From WLWS01 sp965243105 (GTDB lineage Bacteria > Pseudomonadota > Gammaproteobacteria > Eutrophobiales > Eutrophobiaceae): 64,000 bases of DNA. The DNA lies in the NCBI GenBank assembly GCA_965243105.1, contig CBDEUC010000003.1, forward strand, positions 1,054,001-1,118,000, read 5' to 3'. Positions 40,942 through 50,538 of the stretch are shown piece after piece (within the stretch, counting starts at the first letter, position 1; each line of letters opens with the position of its first letter). The notes beneath the pieces were generated by a model. That model had not been told where the DNA came from. It searched no databases and saw only the letters and a list, made by a program, of their open reading frames with translations. A program made the position numbers and the translations under genes.

Positions 40942-41757
40942 CCTGGAAAACCCCGGGTAGTCCTCCCTTTTCAGCAGGTATTTCCTGGCCGCCGAAGCCA
41001 GGCCCAGTTTTTGCGAGATCCTCTCGATGGCAAGATCCACGTCGACAATCTGCGACCCACCGACGGCGCTGACGCCTGCCTGGAAAAGTGGATCCGGTAT
41101 AAAGCCGGCGGTGGGGCCAATCACGTTGATCACATCAGCGTTACCACAGTGCGCAAGAATTTCATCAATCGTGTCGTTCAGTAGTGTGGAGGCGGTAGAC
41201 AATACCCTGCTGCAGCTTTTCAGCGCCGCGGGATCTGAACTCATCACAAGGTTATTTTCCTGTTTCAGCAGGTGCGTCTTTTTCTCAATTACCGTCACCC
41301 TGATCCCCTCAGCGGTGAGACGTCGAACCAGCGAGGGGAAGTAACCGACCATGCCGATGTGATCGCCCTCATGCAGGTCCAGTTCGCCCATGGAATCACC
41401 GGCATCGGGCAGCTGCATACCGGCCTGCCGGAACACGCTCTGGCTGATGGCATTGAGCGCCGCCATACCCAGTGAGCGATCTGCCTCGTGGTCTCTCGAG
41501 CAAAGCTGTAACAGCCTGGAAGGCGAATGACCGAGGTAGTCATCCACACGGTAACGCGTGTTCATGCCCTTTTGTGAATCACCCATCCAGGCGTAATACA
41601 GGCCCGCCGAGCCGTCCTCCAGCGCAACGATACCAAACTCGGAATCTCGCTCCGGCGATGGTGTTGGCTCTGGCATAAAGATTCTTGTTACGGCTGGCAC
41701 TTCAAAATCCTGGCACGCCCGTTCTGCCAGGTTAATTAATTCATTACGCAAACCCAT
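40927..41757 (-). CDS. DUF364 family protein (putative metal-chelating enzyme-like)
   Basis: About 276 residues. The C-terminal half has the DUF364 Rossmann-like pattern: GDHIGMVGYFPSLVRRLTAE, VTVIEKK, CSRVLSTASTLLNDTIDEIL and VINVIGPTAGFIPDPLF. The N-terminal half is the associated enolase-like domain (YRVDDYLGHSPSRLLQL, SLGMAALNAIS). The family is annotated as putative heavy-metal chelation; no biochemical role is established. ATG 41757 is chosen since the upstream ATG at 41805 would lie inside the amidohydrolase gene. Confidence 0.8.
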   Translation of the reverse strand: MGLRNELINLAERACQDFEVPAVTRIFMPEPTPSPERDSEFGIVALEDGSAGLYYAWMGDSQKGMNTRYRVDDYLGHSPSRLLQLCSRDHEADRSLGMAALNAISQSVFRQAGMQLPDAGDSMGELDLHEGDHIGMVGYFPSLVRRLTAEGIRVTVIEKKTHLLKQENNLVMSSDPAALKSCSRVLSTASTLLNDTIDEILAHCGNADVINVIGPTAGFIPDPLFQAGVSAVGGSQIVDVDLAIERISQKLGLASAARKYLLKREDYPGFSRLIRQ

Positions 41758-41767
41758 TACCTGTAAA

Positions 41768-43414
41768 CTACTTCTGCATGACGTTATGAACCACCTCACC
41801 TTCAAATACAGTCAAAAGCACCCTTGTTTTCCCTATCTCCTGCAGGTGAATATCAAACAGTCGGCGGTCCAGCACGATCATGTTAGCGACCTTTCCTTTT
41901 TCGATAGACCCGAGGTCCTTCTGCCAACCCTGGGCCACTGCACCATTGATAGTTAACATTTTTAGCGCGGTGTCCAGGTCGACAGATTCATAGCCGCGAT
42001 CGAGCATTCCCTGGATTGCCGGAAATACATTGGGATCATCGGTAACGGGCCAGTCTGTGCCTATGGTCATTAGCACACCGTTTTCTTTCATGGTTCGAAA
42101 TTGCCAGGCCGGCACCGGTGGATTACCCAGGGTTGGACCATAAAGGTGCCAGATGCTCGGGGACATGTCAGCGGCGATCCTGAGTTGTTGCATACGTTTA
42201 AAATCTTCCGGTATCAGCATATTGGAATGTCCCAGTTCATGGATCACTGGCGAATCGGGATTGGCATTCCTTGCCGCTTCAAAGGCATCAAGTGCAGTAT
42301 GGGCTGCACCAGCACCGGCCACATGCAATTTCATCTTGATGCCTTCACTGTCCAGTCTTACTACAAAATCCCGCATTCTTTCAAAAGGGATAAGCAGGTT
42401 GCCCGGATCTACCTGCTTCGATTCAAAATTTATACTCGCCTCCGTGAAATAGGGAGGTGTCGGCGATCCGTCCACCCACATTTTTACAAAGTCGACTTCC
42501 ACGTGTTTTGACGCATAGTCATGTCGGCTGTTAATCAACTTCTCCATGACAGCATCGTCAGCATGTGCAAACTTGGGGCTGCCCCAGATAATGTGCGCAG
42601 CAAACTTTTGCTGTAAACCACCTTCCCTGTCTACCTGCCTGAGTGTTTCCAGGATAAGCTGTTCACCCGAGGCTTCCTGTGTTGATGTAATACCGTACTG
42701 ACTGAACAATTTTGTCCCCCACCGTAATGCTTCGAGGAAATGCTCGCGGGGTTCTCGTTTCAGGAAATCTGCCACCAGCAGGGTCGCGTTTTCAACCAGC
42801 TCACCCGTTGGCTCTCCTGATTCATCCTTGACAATCCTGCCTCCCGGCGGATTTGGCGTGCTCGCATCTATACCGGCAATCTCCATTGCACGCGTATTGA
42901 TAAATGCATGATGAGCAGACCCTTCGCCGATATAGACAGGTCTGTCCGGAAAGGCCTTGTCAATGTAGCGCCGATGAAAACGCTTTTCAGGAAACTGTTC
43001 TGACCACGCGGAACCACCCACCAGCCACTCTCCTTCCTGAACATCCCTGCCGCAATCTTTTAATTTCACAATGATTTGTGCAGGTGTTGCTCCTGGCGGT
43101 AAGCGACATTCGTAGAGCCGGTTCAAACCACCCCAGATCATATGGCTGTGCGCGTCATGGATGCCCGGCATCGCCATTTTTCCGTCGAGGTCTACGACAC
43201 TTGTGCCTTCGCCTGCCAGCTCCAGTGCCTTGTCAGAACTACCGGTATATATGAATCGTCCATCAGCAATGGCGACGGCTTCAATCCATGCTGGCTGACC
43301 TGACGCGGTATAAATCCGGCCATTGAAGTAAATGCTGTCCGCGACGCCCTGCGCCGCTAAAGAATAACTCGCCAGGCAGGAAAGCAAGGCTGCACACAGG
43401 GTAAAAAGCTTCAT
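41768..43414 (-). CDS. Exported amidohydrolase (YtcJ-like, amidohydrolase family 3)
   Basis: About 548 residues from ATG 43414, preceded by AGGGG; the start gives a signal peptide MKLFTLCAALLSCLASYSLA. The metal site is visible in MPGIHDAHSHMIWGG, with later HHAFINTRAMEIAGI, LHVAGAGAAHTALDAFE and the family-typical GTDWPVTDDPNVFPAIQGML. Family members hydrolyse C-N bonds in diverse small molecules in the periplasm; the substrate is unknown. It is upstream of DUF364 by 10 bases, so the two are probably cotranscribed. Confidence 0.85.
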   Translation of the reverse strand: MKLFTLCAALLSCLASYSLAAQGVADSIYFNGRIYTASGQPAWIEAVAIADGRFIYTGSSDKALELAGEGTSVVDLDGKMAMPGIHDAHSHMIWGGLNRLYECRLPPGATPAQIIVKLKDCGRDVQEGEWLVGGSAWSEQFPEKRFHRRYIDKAFPDRPVYIGEGSAHHAFINTRAMEIAGIDASTPNPPGGRIVKDESGEPTGELVENATLLVADFLKREPREHFLEALRWGTKLFSQYGITSTQEASGEQLILETLRQVDREGGLQQKFAAHIIWGSPKFAHADDAVMEKLINSRHDYASKHVEVDFVKMWVDGSPTPPYFTEASINFESKQVDPGNLLIPFERMRDFVVRLDSEGIKMKLHVAGAGAAHTALDAFEAARNANPDSPVIHELGHSNMLIPEDFKRMQQLRIAADMSPSIWHLYGPTLGNPPVPAWQFRTMKENGVLMTIGTDWPVTDDPNVFPAIQGMLDRGYESVDLDTALKMLTINGAVAQGWQKDLGSIEKGKVANMIVLDRRLFDIHLQEIGKTRVLLTVFEGEVVHNVMQK

Positions 43415-43646
43415 TAAATTCGCCCCTATTTCGATGGTCTGGATAGTCCCATGGAATCGTACAGCAAGAACGGTATTTTGCATGGAATTTCCCGCGAATT
43501 TAATCTGTAAGCTAGCTCATGAAAATGTTTATTCTCTCGATTAAATATTTATAAATTATTGTTTTTAATAGAATTATTTTTCTCAATCACAACTGGTGGG
43601 CGATACAGCTCGGGTGACAGAAATACCCGACCAATTTACTGTGATA

Positions 43647-43680
43647 TTTACTTGACTGTTTTAGTCAGACATTTTATCCT
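43647..43680 (+). promoter_or_regulatory. iscR-suf promoter with IscR type 1 operator
   Basis: TTGACT (43652-43657), a 17-base spacer and TATCCT (43675-43680). The region ACTTGACTGTTTTAGTCAGAC matches the type 1 IscR site (inverted TTGACT-N-AGTCAG) and covers the -35 box and spacer, so [2Fe-2S]-IscR should repress its own operon. Confidence 0.82.
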
Positions 43681-43723
43681 GCCTGCCCGTTTAAAGGTGC
43701 GAACCGCGGAGAAGCGACTCAAC

Positions 43724-44179
43724 ATGAAACTGACAACAAAAGGGCGTTACGCAGTAACTGCGATGCTGGACCTGGCCTTACACCAGGGCCAGGGACCGAT
43801 AAACCTGTCTGATATTTCCTCGCGCCAGGACATATCGCTTTCCTACCTGGAACAGTTGTTTTCACGGCTGCGAAAGCAGGGCCTGGTTGCCAGCTCCCGC
43901 GGGCCCGGCGGAGGCTACTCCCTGGGTCGTGATGCGGGCGAGATATCCGTTGCAGATGTGATCACCGCGGTGGATGAAACCGTGGATGCCACGCGCTGTC
44001 ACGGCAAGAAAAACTGCCATGGCGAAGAGCGTTGCCTGACCCATGAGTTGTGGGAAGAGTTGAGTAACCAGATCACCGGTTTTCTCAGCGATATCAGCCT
44101 TGCCTCGCTGGTGGAACGTCGCTCGGTGCGACAGGCATCTGAAAAACGCGAGCACGTGCTGATTCAAATGGAAGCATAA
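43724..44179 (+). CDS. iscR: Fe-S cluster regulator IscR (Rrf2 family)
   Basis: 151 residues from ATG 43724 (MKLTTKGRYAVTAMLDLAL), preceded by GGAG. The winged helix includes ISLSYLEQLFSRLRKQGLV and SRGPGGGYSLGR; cluster ligands are Cys92, Cys98 and Cys104 (CHGKKNC, CHGEERC). It controls Fe-S assembly according to cluster supply. Here it heads a suf rather than an isc operon. An upstream in-frame ATG (43559) is rejected: it would place the -35/-10 region inside the gene. Confidence 0.95.
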   Translation: MKLTTKGRYAVTAMLDLALHQGQGPINLSDISSRQDISLSYLEQLFSRLRKQGLVASSRGPGGGYSLGRDAGEISVADVITAVDETVDATRCHGKKNCHGEERCLTHELWEELSNQITGFLSDISLASLVERRSVRQASEKREHVLIQMEA

Positions 44180-44536
44180 ATGATGAATACGAATGAAATT
44201 GAATTAACAGAAAGAGCAGCCAGCCATGTAAAGAAGTACCTGGCTGCAGAAAAAACCGATGAAGTGAAATTACGTGTCGGGGTCAAGCCCACCGGGTGTT
44301 CAGGCTACCAGTACGTGGTCGAAGCCACGGATGACGTGAATGACTCTGACACGCAGTTTGAATCAAACGGCGTAAAGATCATTGTTGATGATCTCAGTAT
44401 CAAGTACCTCTCCGGTACTGAACTTGACTACGTCAAGGAAGGCCTCAACGAGGGCTTTCGATTTAATAACCCCAATGTACAGGCCACCTGTGGCTGTGGT
44501 GAAAGTTTCACCATTGGCGAAGAGGAAAACGAATAA
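44180..44536 (+). CDS. sufA: A-type Fe-S carrier (SufA/IscA-like)
   Basis: 118 residues with the three Cys of A-type carriers: GCSGYQY near 40 and TCGCGESF near 103-107. It accepts clusters from SufBCD and passes them to apo-proteins. ATG immediately follows the iscR stop. SufA, IscA and ErpA are hard to tell apart by eye; the name rests on operon position. Confidence 0.9.
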   Translation: MMNTNEIELTERAASHVKKYLAAEKTDEVKLRVGVKPTGCSGYQYVVEATDDVNDSDTQFESNGVKIIVDDLSIKYLSGTELDYVKEGLNEGFRFNNPNVQATCGCGESFTIGEEENE

Positions 44537-44539
44537 ACC

Positions 44540-45988
44540 ATGTCTGCCCATAGCGAAGAAGTTGAATCACTTGTCGACCGTGAATACGAGCACGGCTTTG
44601 TCACGGACATTGACAGTGACACCCTGCCCCCGGGTCTTGATGAAGATGTCATTCGACATATATCCAGCAAGAAGAACGAACCGGAGTGGTTGCTGGAATA
44701 CCGTCTCAAGGCGTTTCGCCAGTGGCAGCAAATGGCAGAGCCGGAATGGGCTCACGTGGACTACGAGCGTATAGATTACCAGGCGATTTCCTACTACTCG
44801 GCACCCAAGTCAAAGGAAGACGGCCCCAAGAGCCTGGACGAGGTCGATCCCAAGCTGCTTGAGACCTACGAAAAGCTGGGTATTCCCCTGCATGAGCAAA
44901 AAATGCTCGCAGGTGTTGCGGTTGATGCGGTGTTTGACAGCGTTTCCGTTGCAACAACTTTCAAGAGCAAGCTGGCCGAGGCCGGGGTGATCTTTTGCTC
45001 TTTCTCCGAGGCGGTACAGGATCACCCTGAACTGGTTAAAAAGTACCTCGGCTCTGTTGTTCCCACCGCCGACAATTTTTTCTCCGCACTGAATTCCGCC
45101 GTATTCACTGACGGCTCCTTCTGTTACATTCCGAAAGGCGTACGCTGCCCCATGGAGCTGTCTACCTACTTTCGTATCAATGCCTCAAACACCGGGCAGT
45201 TCGAACGTACTCTCATCGTTGCTGATGAAGGCAGTCATGTTTCCTACCTGGAAGGCTGCACCGCCCCCATGCGCGATGAAAACCAGCTGCACGCGGCGGT
45301 GGTTGAACTGGTGGCGCTGGACAATGCCGAGATCAAGTACTCCACCGTGCAGAACTGGTATCCCGGTGATGAAAACGGCAAGGGTGGAATTTATAACTTT
45401 GTTACCAAGCGTGGCGACTGTCGCGGCGTCAACTCAAAGATTAGCTGGACCCAGGTAGAAACCGGTTCCGCCATCACCTGGAAGTACCCGAGCTGCCTGT
45501 TAAGAGGCGATAACTCGGTAGGCGAATTCTATTCTGTTGCGGTGACCAATAACTACCAGCAGGCCGACACCGGTACCAAGATGATCCACATTGGCAAGAA
45601 CACCAGCAGCACTATCATCTCCAAGGGAATCTCGGCGCGCTTTGCACAGAACGCCTATCGCGGCCTGGTAAAGATTTCAAAAAGTGCTGACAACGCCCGC
45701 AACTATACCCAGTGCGACTCATTACTGATGGGTGACAAGTGCGGCGCGCACACTTTCCCCTACGTGGAAACAAAGAACTCCAGTGCAAAAGTGGAACACG
45801 AAGCCACCACTTCAAAGATCGCTGACGACCAGTTGTTTTACTGTCGCCAGCGCGGTGTCTCGGAGGAAGACGCGGTGAACATGATCGTTAACGGCTTTTG
45901 CAAGGACGTGTTCAAGGAATTACCCATGGAATTTGCTGTTGAAGCACAGAAGTTACTCAGCGTCACGCTTGAAGGTGCCGTTGGATAA
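44540..45988 (+). CDS. sufB: Fe-S scaffold subunit SufB
   Basis: 482 residues, part of the SufBC2D scaffold where clusters form. Family blocks are YYSAPKSKEDGPKSLDEVDP, GSFCYIPKGVRCPMELSTYF, EGCTAPMRDENQLHAAVVEL, WKYPSCLLRGDNSVGEFYSV and SDNARNYTQCDSLLMGDKCG, ending in a His/Glu-rich helix. The ATG is three bases after the sufA stop. The gene is separated from sufC by 180 bases holding a structured repeat. Confidence 0.97.
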   Translation: MSAHSEEVESLVDREYEHGFVTDIDSDTLPPGLDEDVIRHISSKKNEPEWLLEYRLKAFRQWQQMAEPEWAHVDYERIDYQAISYYSAPKSKEDGPKSLDEVDPKLLETYEKLGIPLHEQKMLAGVAVDAVFDSVSVATTFKSKLAEAGVIFCSFSEAVQDHPELVKKYLGSVVPTADNFFSALNSAVFTDGSFCYIPKGVRCPMELSTYFRINASNTGQFERTLIVADEGSHVSYLEGCTAPMRDENQLHAAVVELVALDNAEIKYSTVQNWYPGDENGKGGIYNFVTKRGDCRGVNSKISWTQVETGSAITWKYPSCLLRGDNSVGEFYSVAVTNNYQQADTGTKMIHIGKNTSSTIISKGISARFAQNAYRGLVKISKSADNARNYTQCDSLLMGDKCGAHTFPYVETKNSSAKVEHEATTSKIADDQLFYCRQRGVSEEDAVNMIVNGFCKDVFKELPMEFAVEAQKLLSVTLEGAVG

Positions 45989-46027
45989 TCATTGTGTTTG
46001 GTGAATTACATGAATCCCCGGTTCAAC

Positions 46028-46137
46028 GAAGCACTGTGCCCAGCAAAACGCAGACACGCTGTGAATACATCCGTGTACGCTCAACGGCGGCATCCATGCC
46101 GCCGAAGGTCTGCTTTTTTGCATGAGCACATTGCTTC
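46028..46137 (+). repeat. Structured repeat family 1, copy D (inside the suf operon)
   Basis: Arms of about 28 bases pair around the core: GAAGCACTGTGC...GCAAAACGCAGAC (from 46028) against GTCTGCTTTTTTGC...GCACATTGCTTC (to 46137). The core has CACGCTGTGAATAC, ATCCGTGTACGCTCAAC and inner hairpin CGGCGGCATCCATGCCGCCG. It lies between sufB and sufC, with no intergenic promoter evident downstream. Confidence 0.87.
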
Positions 46138-46168
46138 CTGACAGATTACTCAACTTAAATATATAGTC

Positions 46169-46924
46169 ATGTTAAGCATTAAAAATTTACAGAGCCAGGT
46201 AGATGGCAAAAACATTCTCAACGGCCTCGATCTCGAGGTCAAAGCCGGCGAAGTGCATGCCATCATGGGACCAAACGGTTCCGGCAAGAGCACCCTCGCC
46301 AACGTACTCGCGGGTCGCGACGGTTATGACGTAACCGGTGGAGAAGTCCTGTTTGAGGGCAATGACCTGCTGGAGCTCTCCCCGGAAGAGCGCGCCTGTG
46401 CCGGGATATTCCTGGCCTTTCAGTACCCGGTAGAAATTCCAGGTGTGAATAACATCTACCTGCTGAAAGCCGGGCTCAATGCCATTCGCAAGTCACGTGG
46501 AGAATCGGAACTGGACGCGGTGGATTTCCTCGCCCTGGTCAAGGAGAAGATCCAGCTGGTAAAAATGAGGGAAGACTTCATGAGCCGCGGTGTTAACGAG
46601 GGATTCTCCGGTGGTGAGAAAAAGCGAAACGAGATATTCCAGATGGCGGTACTGGAGCCGAAGCTGGCAATCCTTGACGAAACAGATTCCGGTCTCGACA
46701 TTGACGCCCTGAAGATCGTGGCGGACGGCGTAAACAGCCTGAGAAGCGAAGATCGCTCCATCGTGCTGGTCACCCACTACCAGCGACTGCTCGACTACAT
46801 CGTTCCTGACCACGTGCATGTACTGGCCAACGGCAGGATCATCAAGTCCGGTGGTGGCGAACTTGCACTGCAGCTCGAGGAAGAAGGATACGAGCAGGTT
46901 CTGCAGGAGGCAGCTGCAGCATGA
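46169..46924 (+). CDS. sufC: ATPase subunit SufC
   Basis: 251-residue ABC-type ATPase. Walker A GPNGSGKST (about 34-42), the signature FSGGEKKRNEIFQM, Walker B LAILDETDSGLDIDALK and a switch His in VTHYQRLLDYI. It powers SufBC2D. The stop overlaps the sufD start (ATGA). The ATG has no strong ribosome-binding site visible. Confidence 0.97.
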   Translation: MLSIKNLQSQVDGKNILNGLDLEVKAGEVHAIMGPNGSGKSTLANVLAGRDGYDVTGGEVLFEGNDLLELSPEERACAGIFLAFQYPVEIPGVNNIYLLKAGLNAIRKSRGESELDAVDFLALVKEKIQLVKMREDFMSRGVNEGFSGGEKKRNEIFQMAVLEPKLAILDETDSGLDIDALKIVADGVNSLRSEDRSIVLVTHYQRLLDYIVPDHVHVLANGRIIKSGGGELALQLEEEGYEQVLQEAAAA

Positions 46925-48249
46925 GCCAGGACGCTGTAGAACATTACCTGTCAGAGTACCAGCGCCTGCATGGTGATAATGCAGACTGGTTAAATGAACA
47001 CCGTAGTTCGGCCCTTGATACTTTTAATCAACAGGGATTCCCGAGCACGCGGCACGAGGCGTGGAAGTACACCGACGTACGGGGCCTGCTGAAACATCGT
47101 TTTGTTGTTGCCGACCCTGCCACCAGGGAACTGGATGGCACGAAACTCGACTCTGTCCGCTTCAGCGATCTTGACTGCTATGAGCTGGTTTTTATCAACG
47201 GTCACTACTCCGCTGCCCATTCAACAGCCAACGAGTTTGATAATGGTATCATCATGACCGCCCTGTCATGTGCCGACGAGACGCTGCGCAGTGAAGTGCA
47301 GGAACAGCTGGGCGCCCATTCAACCATGGAAAAGCATGGCTTCGCTGCACTTAACAATGCCTTTGTTACCGATGGTGCTGTGATCCAGGTGCCGGCCAAC
47401 ACCGAAGTTGAAAAGCCCATTCACCTGGTCTTCTTCACCGACAGCGAAGATTCGGCCCTGATTTCCCATCCAAGGAACCTGGTGCATCTCGGCGCCAATG
47501 CCCGCGCCACCGTCATCGAGAGTTATGCGGGCGTCAACGGTCGTGACTACTGCACCAATACCATCTCCGAGGTAAGCACTGCCGAAGGTGCCCACCTTGA
47601 GCATTACAAGTTGCAGCACGAGGGCGATAGCGCATTTCACATTGGCTATTTCCATGCCAGCTGCGACAAGGACAGCCGTGTTGAGTCCCATTCGATTTCA
47701 CTGGGTGGCCTGCTTGTCAGGAACGACATCGATGCGAAGCTGGTTGGCAAGGGTTCACACATCGACATGAATGGTCTTTACCTGACCGGCGACAGCCAGC
47801 ACGTGGATAACCATACGCGGGTTGATCACCAGGTACCGAACACAAGCAGTGACGAGGTTTATCGTGGCGTACTCAACGGCAAGTCGCGCGCCGTGTTTAA
47901 TGGCAAAGTGGTGGTGCACAAGGATGCCCAGCAAACTGACGCAAACCAGTCCAATGCCAACCTGCTGCTTTCTAACGATGCTGAAATCGATACCAAGCCC
48001 GAGCTTGAAATCTACGCTGATGACGTGAAGTGTTCCCACGGCGCCACAGTGGGACAGCTTGACGAGAACATGCTTTTTTATCTTCGTTCACGCGCAGTGG
48101 ATGAAAGTACAGCAAGGAGCCTGCTGACCTTTGCATTTGCCGATGAAGTGATAAAGAGAATCAAGTTTGCGCCGGTACGTGAGCGCCTTGAATATACAGT
48201 AGCGGGAAGACTCCCGGATGCCTCTTTGATAAAGGAGTTCATGCAATGA
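46921..48249 (+). CDS. sufD: Fe-S scaffold subunit SufD
   Basis: 442 residues; beta-helix scaffold with typical segments RHEAWKYTDVRGLL near 50, HPRNLVHLGANARATVIESY, and the C-terminal DVKCSHGATVGQLDENMLFY with LRSRAVDESTARSLLTFAFA. The conserved Cys/His in KCSHG is the SufB-SufD interface ligand. It overlaps sufC and sufS by four bases each. Confidence 0.96.
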   Translation: MSQDAVEHYLSEYQRLHGDNADWLNEHRSSALDTFNQQGFPSTRHEAWKYTDVRGLLKHRFVVADPATRELDGTKLDSVRFSDLDCYELVFINGHYSAAHSTANEFDNGIIMTALSCADETLRSEVQEQLGAHSTMEKHGFAALNNAFVTDGAVIQVPANTEVEKPIHLVFFTDSEDSALISHPRNLVHLGANARATVIESYAGVNGRDYCTNTISEVSTAEGAHLEHYKLQHEGDSAFHIGYFHASCDKDSRVESHSISLGGLLVRNDIDAKLVGKGSHIDMNGLYLTGDSQHVDNHTRVDHQVPNTSSDEVYRGVLNGKSRAVFNGKVVVHKDAQQTDANQSNANLLLSNDAEIDTKPELEIYADDVKCSHGATVGQLDENMLFYLRSRAVDESTARSLLTFAFADEVIKRIKFAPVRERLEYTVAGRLPDASLIKEFMQ

Positions 48250-49493
48250 GCAGTGCAGCTGAAGCAGTACAGCCTGTTTTTGAAGTATCACGCTACCGCC
48301 AGGACTTCCCCATTCTTGGTCGAGCAGTACATGGCAAGCCGCTGGTTTACCTGGATAACGCGGCAACAACACAAAAGCCGGTACAGGTCCTTGATGCAGT
48401 GGATCGTTACTACCGAGAGCATAATGCCAACGTGCATCGCGGCGTACATACTCTTAGCGGTGAAGCCACCAATGAATTCGAAGGTAGCCGCAAGAAATGC
48501 CGTGACTTCATAAACGCATCCTCGGAAAAAGAAATTATTTTTACCCGTGGCGCAACGGAGGCCATTAACCTGGTTGCTGCAGCCTGGGGGCGCGCAAATA
48601 TCAGTGAAGGCGATGAAATCATCATTTCCTGGATGGAGCACCACTCCAATATCGTGCCCTGGCAGTTACTGTGTGAGCAAACCGGTGCCATATTAAAGGT
48701 GATCCCTATCAACGCTGATGGCGAGATCATCATGGATGAATACCGCAAGCTGCTCGGCCCCCGAACAAAAATGGTGGCGGTGGTACACATCTCCAACGCC
48801 CTCGGCACGGTAAACCCGGTTAAGGAAATTGCCGCCATGGCCCACGAGCACGGTGCGTTAATGCTGGTTGATGGTGCCCAGGCAGCGCCGCACACTACTA
48901 TCGATGTACAGGATCTTGGATGCGACTTCTATGCAATGTCCAGTCACAAGCTGTTTGGTCCGACAGGAGTAGGCGTGCTTTATGGGCGGCAGGAATTACT
49001 TGAAGCCATGCCTCCGTACCATGGCGGCGGTGACATGATCAAGATGGTGACGTTTGACAAGACCCTTTATGCCGACCTGCCCAACAAGTTCGAAGCTGGC
49101 ACGCCAAACATTGCCGGTGTTGTGGGTCTTGGCGCCGCCATAGATTACGTTAACAGTATCGGTCTTGATCAAATCGCCGCTTACGAACACGAGCTTCTTG
49201 AATATGCCACGGAAAAGGCAGGTGAAATTGAAGGCCTGCGCCTTGTTGGAACTGCAAAAAACAAGGCCAGCATACTTTCTTTCATCATGGACAGGGTTCA
49301 TCCCCATGATCTCGGCACCATACTTGATCATGAAGGCATTGCCATTCGTACTGGCCACCATTGTGCACAACCGGTGATGGATCGTTTCCAGGTACCGGCA
49401 ACAGCCAGGGCATCCTTTGCCTTTTACAACACAAAGCAGGAAATCGATGTCTTTATCAATGGACTTACGGCTGCACTGAAGGTACTGGGCTAA
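48246..49493 (+). CDS. sufS: Cysteine desulfurase SufS
   Basis: 415-residue PLP enzyme that takes sulphur from cysteine. The PLP Lys is near 235 in MSSHKLFGPTGVGVLYG; the persulphide Cys is near 374 in RTGHHCAQPVM, the group II hallmark. VYLDNAATTQKPVQVLDAV and HVLSGEATNEFEG-like sequences are also typical. It partners with SufU downstream. Confidence 0.97.
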   Translation: MSSAAEAVQPVFEVSRYRQDFPILGRAVHGKPLVYLDNAATTQKPVQVLDAVDRYYREHNANVHRGVHTLSGEATNEFEGSRKKCRDFINASSEKEIIFTRGATEAINLVAAAWGRANISEGDEIIISWMEHHSNIVPWQLLCEQTGAILKVIPINADGEIIMDEYRKLLGPRTKMVAVVHISNALGTVNPVKEIAAMAHEHGALMLVDGAQAAPHTTIDVQDLGCDFYAMSSHKLFGPTGVGVLYGRQELLEAMPPYHGGGDMIKMVTFDKTLYADLPNKFEAGTPNIAGVVGLGAAIDYVNSIGLDQIAAYEHELLEYATEKAGEIEGLRLVGTAKNKASILSFIMDRVHPHDLGTILDHEGIAIRTGHHCAQPVMDRFQVPATARASFAFYNTKQEIDVFINGLTAALKVLG

Positions 49494-49942
49494 TGCTTGA
49501 TCTCAAGGACCTGTACCAGGAAATCATCGTCGATCACAATCGCAGTCCGCGTAATTTCGGCAAGCTGGAAAACGCCGATCGTACTCTTGAGGGCTTCAAC
49601 CCCCTGTGCGGCGATCGCCTGACACTTTATCTCAGTATCGATAATGACAGGATTGAAGACATCAGTTTTGATGGCTCCGGTTGCGCCATCTCCGTAGCTT
49701 CCGCATCGCTCATGACCGAGGCCATGAAAGGCAAGAGCACCAGCGAGGCAGAATCTGTATTTAATGACTTCCACCAGCTGGTGACATCCGATGGTAACGA
49801 CGTGGATACCGAGGCACTGGGCAAGCTCGCTGCCCTCGCCGGCGTGCGCGATTATCCCACCAGGGTCAAGTGCGCTACCCTGTGCTGGCACACCCTTCAC
49901 TCTGCCCTTGAAGGCGAAGACAAGGTAATTTCAACAGAATGA
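49493..49942 (+). CDS. sufU: Sulphur-transfer protein SufU
   Basis: 149 residues. The start ATG overlaps the sufS stop (TAATG). An IscU-like fold with ligands in NPLCGDRLTLYL (Cys, Asp), GSGCAISVASASLMTEA and RVKCATLCWHTL; the 18-residue insertion that sets SufU apart from IscU appears present between the second and third Cys. SufU accepts sulphur from SufS at a zinc site and hands it to SufB. No SufE is seen. Confidence 0.93.
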   Translation: MLDLKDLYQEIIVDHNRSPRNFGKLENADRTLEGFNPLCGDRLTLYLSIDNDRIEDISFDGSGCAISVASASLMTEAMKGKSTSEAESVFNDFHQLVTSDGNDVDTEALGKLAALAGVRDYPTRVKCATLCWHTLHSALEGEDKVISTE

Positions 49943-50499
49943 CAATTCCAACACATGATCCGGTGACCGTTTCCCGGGACTGTAACGCGATACTTATCCC
50001 CGACGGCACGCAGTTTGAAATCCCCGAGGGCAGCATCGTTTTTATTACCCAGGCGCTGGGCGGTAATTACACGGTCAACCTCAATGGTAACCTTGCCCAG
50101 ATCGGTGCCCCGGACGCGGATGCGCTGGGTTTTGAAGTACCGGAGAATGCACTGATCAAGGAAGATGCCATCCTGCCCGATGGCTCGTTCAACGAGGACC
50201 TGGTATGGGCGCAGATGCGCACCTGTTACGACCCTGAAATACCCATCAACGTGGTGGAACTTGGCCTGATTTACGGCTGCGAAATTACCCGCATGGATGA
50301 CGGCGATCACCAGGTGGATATCGTCATGACCCTCACGGCACCGGGTTGTGGCATGGGAGAATTCCTCGCCGCCGATGTCCGCTCCAAGATAGCCGCCATT
50401 CCCACCGTGAAGGATGTCAACGTCGAGCTGGCGTTTGACCCGCCATGGAGCATGGAAATGATGTCAGAGGCAGCGCGTCTTGAAGCCGGCATGCTTTGA
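49939..50499 (+). CDS. sufT: Fe-S assembly protein SufT (MIP18/DUF59)
   Basis: 186 residues. An N-terminal region unique to SufT (RDCNAILIPDGTQFEIPEGS) is followed by a DUF59 domain with RTCYDPEIPINVVELGLIYG and TAPGCGMGEFLAADV, then DPPWSMEMMS. SufT aids maturation of Fe-S proteins under high demand. It overlaps sufU by four bases. Confidence 0.94.
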   Translation: MTIPTHDPVTVSRDCNAILIPDGTQFEIPEGSIVFITQALGGNYTVNLNGNLAQIGAPDADALGFEVPENALIKEDAILPDGSFNEDLVWAQMRTCYDPEIPINVVELGLIYGCEITRMDDGDHQVDIVMTLTAPGCGMGEFLAADVRSKIAAIPTVKDVNVELAFDPPWSMEMMSEAARLEAGML

Positions 50500-50538
50500 T
50501 CCAGAAAAAGCATTTACTCCAAATAATCATATAGTTAC

